Assembly: GCF_026723865.1 (NCBI RefSeq)
Contig: NZ_CP113529.1
Span: 1,302,001 to 1,366,000, forward strand
Source of the DNA: Mycobacterium sp. Aquia_216
GTDB lineage: Bacteria; Actinomycetota; Actinomycetes; Mycobacteriales; Mycobacteriaceae
DNA length: 64,000 nucleotides
Direction: 5' to 3'
Shown: one piece after another, positions 60,442 to 64,000 of the stretch
Numbering within the stretch: position 1 is the stretch's first letter
How the letters are laid out: every line of letters starts with the position of its first letter
Made by a program: the position numbers and the translations under genes
Notes under the pieces: generated by a model
Databases searched by the model: none
Told to the model about the DNA's origin: nothing
What the model saw: only the letters and a program-made list of their open reading frames with translations

Positions 60442-61352
60442 CCGGTGAGCGGGCCGCTGATGAAGATGATCTCACCCAGCGGGTCGTCGTTTTCCGGTGC
60501 GGGGACGTCCATGTTGTGGTGTTTGAACAGCTCGGTACGCGTGACACCCTCGACAGCCCAGCCCTTAACCCCCAGGTAGTCGACGACGTGGTTGCGTTGT
60601 CCGGCGTAAACCAGCGACGCCATGTCGATGTCCACGCCGTGGTCGCGGAAGGAGTCGGACATCTCCCGCACCCGGTCGGCATCGAAATCCACTATGCCCG
60701 GCACGAATTCGGTGGCGATGGTGCTGCCCGGCGCGCTGAGTGCGGTGATGTTGTCGAACAACCGGTCCTGGGCCTCCGGCGGCAGATAGATCAGCAGGCC
60801 CTCGGCCAACCACGCGGTCGGTGTCGAGGTGTCGAATCCGGCGGCTAGTAGTGCCGCCGGCCAGTCCGCACGCAGGTCGATCGGAATGGGGTGCCAGGTT
60901 GCGGTGGGCTGGGCCCCGATGCCGGCCAAAGTGGTTGTCTTGAAGTCGATTACCTGCGGCTGGTCGATTTCGTACACGACCGTTTCGGTGGGCCACGGCA
61001 TCCGGTAGGCGCGTGCGTCCAATCCGGACGCGAGAATCACCACTTGTCGCACACCTGCGGCGGTGGCGGCGATGAAGTAATCGTCGAAATACCTCGTGCG
61101 CGCCGCCATTCCGTCGATCATCGACTGCATGCGGATCGGCGTTGCGTTCTCGATGGCCGACAGATCGAGCGTGCCGTCCATCATCTTGGTGAAGAAATCC
61201 ACCCCCACCGCGCGCACGAGTGGCTCGGCGAACGGATCGTTGATCAAACCGCGGGGATCCTTCGTCGCCATGGCGCGTCCGGTCGCGACCATGGTCGCGG
61301 TCGCGCCCACGCTGGACGCCAGATCCCAGTTGTCGTCGTGTGCACGAGGCAT
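60438..61352 (-). CDS. SAM-dependent methyltransferase, TIGR00027/LCM type (copy 1)
   Basis: 304 residues. N-terminus [22 protein letters not shown], then [20 protein letters not shown] and [20 protein letters not shown] (SAM-binding GxD motif), and [20 protein letters not shown]. This is the mycobacterial family that includes Rv0725c and Rv0726c. Methyl acceptor unknown, possibly a polyketide- or lipid-linked hydroxyl. Third in the transcriptional order of a minus-strand trio. Confidence 0.92.
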   Translation of the reverse strand: MPRAHDDNWDLASSVGATATMVATGRAMATKDPRGLINDPFAEPLVRAVGVDFFTKMMDGTLDLSAIENATPIRMQSMIDGMAARTRYFDDYFIAATAAGVRQVVILASGLDARAYRMPWPTETVVYEIDQPQVIDFKTTTLAGIGAQPTATWHPIPIDLRADWPAALLAAGFDTSTPTAWLAEGLLIYLPPEAQDRLFDNITALSAPGSTIATEFVPGIVDFDADRVREMSDSFRDHGVDIDMASLVYAGQRNHVVDYLGVKGWAVEGVTRTELFKHHNMDVPAPENDDPLGEIIFISGPLTG

Positions 61353-61372
61353 GAGACGACCCTAGCCATGCC

Positions 61373-62287
61373 CTACCTCAGCGTGGCGGCGACATAGCTC
61401 AAGTCACCGAAGGCGGCCATCAGCTCGTTCTCCGGGAACTCGAACCCGTTGCGCGCATACAACTCTTTGGCGGAGTGCGCGGTGACCTCCCAGTTGTGAG
61501 TGCTCAGGTAGTCCACCACGACGTTGCGCTCGCCCCGGTAGAACAGGTCGGCCGCGTTGAGGCTGAAGCCGAAGCTCTGCCACCGCTCGCTGATGCGCTG
61601 CAAACGCTCATCGGAGAATGCGTTGGGGTCCGAGACATGCTCGGTGGCCAGCCGGCTGCCCGGCGCGGAGAGCGCGGTGATGTGGTCGAACAACCGGTCC
61701 TGAGCCTCGGGCGGCAGGTAGGGCAGCAGACCCTCGGCACTCCACGCGGCGGGTTGGGTGATGTCAAAACCGGCCTCTCGCAACGCCGCTGGCCAGTCGC
61801 CCCGGAGGTCAATGCTGATCGTGCGGCGGTCGGCTGTCGGAGCGGCGCCGATGCCCGCCAGCGTGTCGGTTTTGAATGCGATGACCTGTGGCTGGTCGAT
61901 CTCGTAGACCACAGTGCCCGTCGGCCAGTCCAAGCGGTAGGCCCTGGTGTCCAGGCCGGATGCCAGGATCACCGCCTGCCTGATGCCGGCCTTCGTCGCG
62001 TCGGTGAAGAACTCGTCGAAAAACCTGGTCCGCACGGTGATCTGCTCGCTGTGCACTTTGCGGTTCAGCAGGGCGTCGTCCTCGAGGTCGATCTCCCCGT
62101 CGATGATCCGGACGAAGGGATCCAACCCCACGGCCCGGACGAGCGGATCAGCCAGCGGATCGTCCAGCAGCGGATTGGGCCCCTGCGACGCCACGGCGCG
62201 GGATGCGGCCACCATGGTGGCCGTCGCTCCCACGCTGTTGGCCAGGTCCCAGCTGTCGCCTTCGGTGCGTCCAGTGTCGGCGGTCAT
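61373..62287 (-). CDS. SAM-dependent methyltransferase, TIGR00027/LCM type (copy 2)
   Basis: 304 residues, with [22 protein letters not shown] at the start and [20 protein letters not shown] as the SAM motif, and [20 protein letters not shown]. Its start codon abuts the stop of copy 3, so the two are cotranscribed. It is close to copies 1 and 3 in every motif, indicating tandem duplication. Substrate unknown. Confidence 0.92.
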   Translation of the reverse strand: MTADTGRTEGDSWDLANSVGATATMVAASRAVASQGPNPLLDDPLADPLVRAVGLDPFVRIIDGEIDLEDDALLNRKVHSEQITVRTRFFDEFFTDATKAGIRQAVILASGLDTRAYRLDWPTGTVVYEIDQPQVIAFKTDTLAGIGAAPTADRRTISIDLRGDWPAALREAGFDITQPAAWSAEGLLPYLPPEAQDRLFDHITALSAPGSRLATEHVSDPNAFSDERLQRISERWQSFGFSLNAADLFYRGERNVVVDYLSTHNWEVTAHSAKELYARNGFEFPENELMAAFGDLSYVAATLR

Positions 62288-63262
62288 CTATTTTCCTTTC
62301 CTGTCCAGGGTGCCGCTGGTGTAGAGCATCTCGCCCATCCGCATGTCGTCATCGTCGAGTGGATCAAAGCCGTTGTCCGCGAACAACTCCCGGATGCTGC
62401 TGCTGTTGAGCGACCAGCCGCGGTCGGCCAGATACGGAACCGCCTCGTTGCGGTCGCCGAGGTAGACCAGACCCGCCATGTCGAGATCGAAACCGTGCGC
62501 GCGCCAGCGCTCGGTGATGGTCTGCATGCGCTCCCGGAGCTTGTCCTCTTCGCCGGGCTCGGGGTTGGGCGCGCTCTCGGTGGCCAGCCGGCTGCCCGGC
62601 GCGCTGAGGGCGGTGATGGTGTCCAGCAACCGGTCCTGAGCCTCCGCAGGCAGGTAGCCGAGCAGGCCCTCGGCGCTCCATGCGGCCGGCTGGGCCGGGT
62701 CGAAGCCGGCGGTGCGCAGTGCGGTGGGCCAATCGTCGCGCAGATCGACGGCCACCACGCGGCGGTCGGCAGTCGGCGCGGCGCCCAGGTCGGATAGCGC
62801 TCGGGTCTTGAATTCGATGACCTGAGGCTGGTCGACCTCGTAGACCACCGTGCCGGCGGGCCAGGCCAACCGGTAAGCGCGGGAGTCGAGCCCGGACGCC
62901 AGGATCACAACCTGCTTGATGCCCGCGTTCACCGCGTCGAGAAAGAACTCGTCGAAGAACTTGGTGCGCACGGCCATGTTGTCGGCCATCCGGGACATCG
63001 CCCCAGCCGATCCCGCAGCCCCGTCCTGAACATCGGCGACGTCATTCAGTTCGGCGGGATCCAGTTCGCCGCTCGCCAGCCGGGTCAGCAGGTCCACGCC
63101 CACGGCCTTGACAAGCGGTTCGGCGAACGGGTCGTTGATCAGCGGACGATCGGCCCGGGTTGCGATCGCGCGCGCGGCGGCGACCATCGTGGCGGTCACC
63201 CCGACGCTGGATGCCAGGTCCCAGGTATCGCCCTCATATCTGGTTGAGCTGGTGGAAGTCAT
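62288..63262 (-). CDS. SAM-dependent methyltransferase, TIGR00027/LCM type (copy 3)
   Basis: 324 residues; the extra length lies in an insertion about 67-90 ([20 protein letters not shown]) between the first and second motifs. Same motifs as the other two: [60 protein letters not shown]. First gene of the trio; its promoter is probably the AT-rich stretch 63263-63320 (atttagcttgccttagttaa). Substrate unknown. Confidence 0.92.
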   Translation of the reverse strand: MTSTSSTRYEGDTWDLASSVGVTATMVAAARAIATRADRPLINDPFAEPLVKAVGVDLLTRLASGELDPAELNDVADVQDGAAGSAGAMSRMADNMAVRTKFFDEFFLDAVNAGIKQVVILASGLDSRAYRLAWPAGTVVYEVDQPQVIEFKTRALSDLGAAPTADRRVVAVDLRDDWPTALRTAGFDPAQPAAWSAEGLLGYLPAEAQDRLLDTITALSAPGSRLATESAPNPEPGEEDKLRERMQTITERWRAHGFDLDMAGLVYLGDRNEAVPYLADRGWSLNSSSIRELFADNGFDPLDDDDMRMGEMLYTSGTLDRKGK

Positions 63263-63507
63263 TCGTCCCCCTAAATCAGATGTATTTAGCTTGCCTTAGT
63301 TAATACTTAGCCAGTATAACAAGCTTCCACCACTGTACGCTTCCCGCGATTCGGGGCAACTTTGACGAATGACGTACGCGGCGGCCGGGAACCGGTTGCT
63401 CATCAGGGGGGCTTCCCCCGCTGCGGGCCGGATAGTTGGCGCGCCGCCATTTTGGCGATTGCCAACCAGGCCCAGGGCGGCGCCGTCGACGTCGCCGTCG
63501 ACCAGTG

Positions 63508-64000
63508 CTAGCCGGGCCGCGTGGCGGACAGATAGGTCAGGCGTCCCACGAAGCGCTGTCGGTGGGTGTCGACCTCGGCGCAGTCGAAGCCCGCTGAGCG
63601 CAATACCCGGGGAATTGCGTCGCCCAGATTGCCGGCCGCCAGCGGGCTGCGCAGCGTGAGCCGGGCCGACAGGCCGTCGTGCGCGGTCATGTTGCCGCCC
63701 ATATCGACCACGTGCAGCCGCCCCCCGGGGCGCAGCACGCGAAACGCCTCCGCCGCCGCGGCCGCTTTCGCGGCACTGTCCAGGTGATGCAGCATCATCG
63801 ACGACAAGACCCGGTCGAATTCGCCGTCGGCGTAGGGCAGCCGTTGGGCGTAGCCGCGCTCGAAGCGAATCCCGGTCAGCCGGGCTGCCTTTCGCTGAGC
63901 GCGCCGCAGTGCCAGCGGATCGGGGTCGGACCCGATGATCTCGATCGACGGATGAGCTCGCTTGGCCCGAATGGTGAGATTGCCGGTGCCGCAGCCTATT
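63508..64000 (-). CDS. Class I SAM-dependent methyltransferase (5' end outside window)
   Basis: Open frame from the window end to the stop at 63508, at least 164 residues, entering as IGCGTGNLTIRAKRAHPS, the SAM-binding loop. Then IEIIGSDPDPLALRRAQRKA, SSMMLHHLDS, and the C-terminal VLRPGGRLHVVDM typical of Methyltransf_11/ubiE-like enzymes. The N-terminus is cut off. Unlike the three neighbouring methyltransferases in family. Ends 245 bp from the trio. Substrate unknown. Confidence 0.85.
   Translation of the reverse strand, partial: IGCGTGNLTIRAKRAHPSIEIIGSDPDPLALRRAQRKAARLTGIRFERGYAQRLPYADGEFDRVLSSMMLHHLDSAAKAAAAAEAFRVLRPGGRLHVVDMGGNMTAHDGLSARLTLRSPLAAGNLGDAIPRVLRSAGFDCAEVDTHRQRFVGRLTYLSATRPG

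Noticed and set aside
63270..63310. Possible IdeR/DtxR iron box (ttagcttgccttagttaa) upstream of the methyltransferase trio
   Set aside because: Only the left half resembles the TTAGGTTAGSCTAACCTAA consensus; the right arm fails at several positions and symmetry is poor. Kept only as an AT-rich promoter region.

Overview
The window is GC-rich actinobacterial DNA from a mycobacterium. Gene content and order follow the Mycobacterium tuberculosis segment running from the AP endonuclease gene (Rv0670 region) through rpsL-rpsG-fusA-tuf, the mycofactocin cluster, and the S10 and spc ribosomal-protein operons to sppA and the Rv0725c/Rv0726c-type methyltransferases. A PE-domain protein, DUF3060 lipoproteins, F420-dependent (LLM) enzymes and a complete mycofactocin cluster support Mycobacterium. 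The PE gene favours a slow-growing lineage. Species cannot be fixed from the sequence. No rRNA, tRNA, CRISPR array, transposase or integrase was seen.

Layout. (1) 1-4617: a small catabolic cassette with a saccharopine-dehydrogenase-like gene (cut by the window start) and an aldehyde dehydrogenase on the minus strand, diverging from an Lrp/AsnC regulator and a class-III aminotransferase. It sits where rpoC would be expected by M. tuberculosis order. (2) 4749-9643: nfo, fadE8, echA4, a PaaX-like regulator and echA5, an acyl-CoA oxidation block. The mmpS5-mmpL5-mmpR5 efflux block expected next is absent. (3) 9649-11391: two DUF3060 secreted proteins and a TetR regulator with a perfect palindrome upstream. 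(4) 11443-16048: the str operon (rpsL, rpsG, fusA, tuf) with promoter, leader hairpins and a strong terminator. (5) 16170-19984: an orphan PE gene, a SHOCT-like membrane protein, and a mycofactocin-coupled SDR with a KstR-type box, followed by a ferredoxin reductase. (6) 19990-25054: genes not expected here, namely a 2-hydroxyacid dehydrogenase, an inositol-phosphatase-like enzyme, an aldo-keto reductase, and an ECF sigma factor coupled to a three-domain VOC protein. (7) 25073-33489: a DUF2332 gene and mftR, divergent from mftA-B-C-D-E-(26-codon ORF)-F-G. (8) 33508-37069: an inserted MFS exporter/TetR/cytochrome P450 module with twin operators.

(9) 37199-43109: the S10 operon (rpsJ to rpsQ) and its terminator. 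(10) 43190-51573: arylsulfatase atsA and its formylglycine-generating enzyme, separated by an inserted lipoprotein gene, an orphan PstS and a DUF4436 family expanded to two intact copies and one pseudogene. (11) 51660-56067: the spc operon (rplN to rplO), whose promoter and first transcribed bases match those of the S10 operon. (12) 56064-64000: a TetR/alpha-beta-hydrolase pair with two tandem palindromes, an LLM oxidoreductase, sppA, three tandem TIGR00027-type methyltransferases and a partial class-I methyltransferase.

The core is conserved translation machinery. Between its operons lie accessory blocks for redox and lipid metabolism: mycofactocin with its SDR, the F420-type enzyme, FadE/EchA enzymes and the P450. 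The features most worth follow-up are the 26-codon ORF chained by ATGA overlaps between mftE and mftF, the sigma/VOC pair, the twin TetR operators, the shared promoter and initial-transcript element of the S10 and spc operons, and the DUF4436 expansion with its decayed copy.
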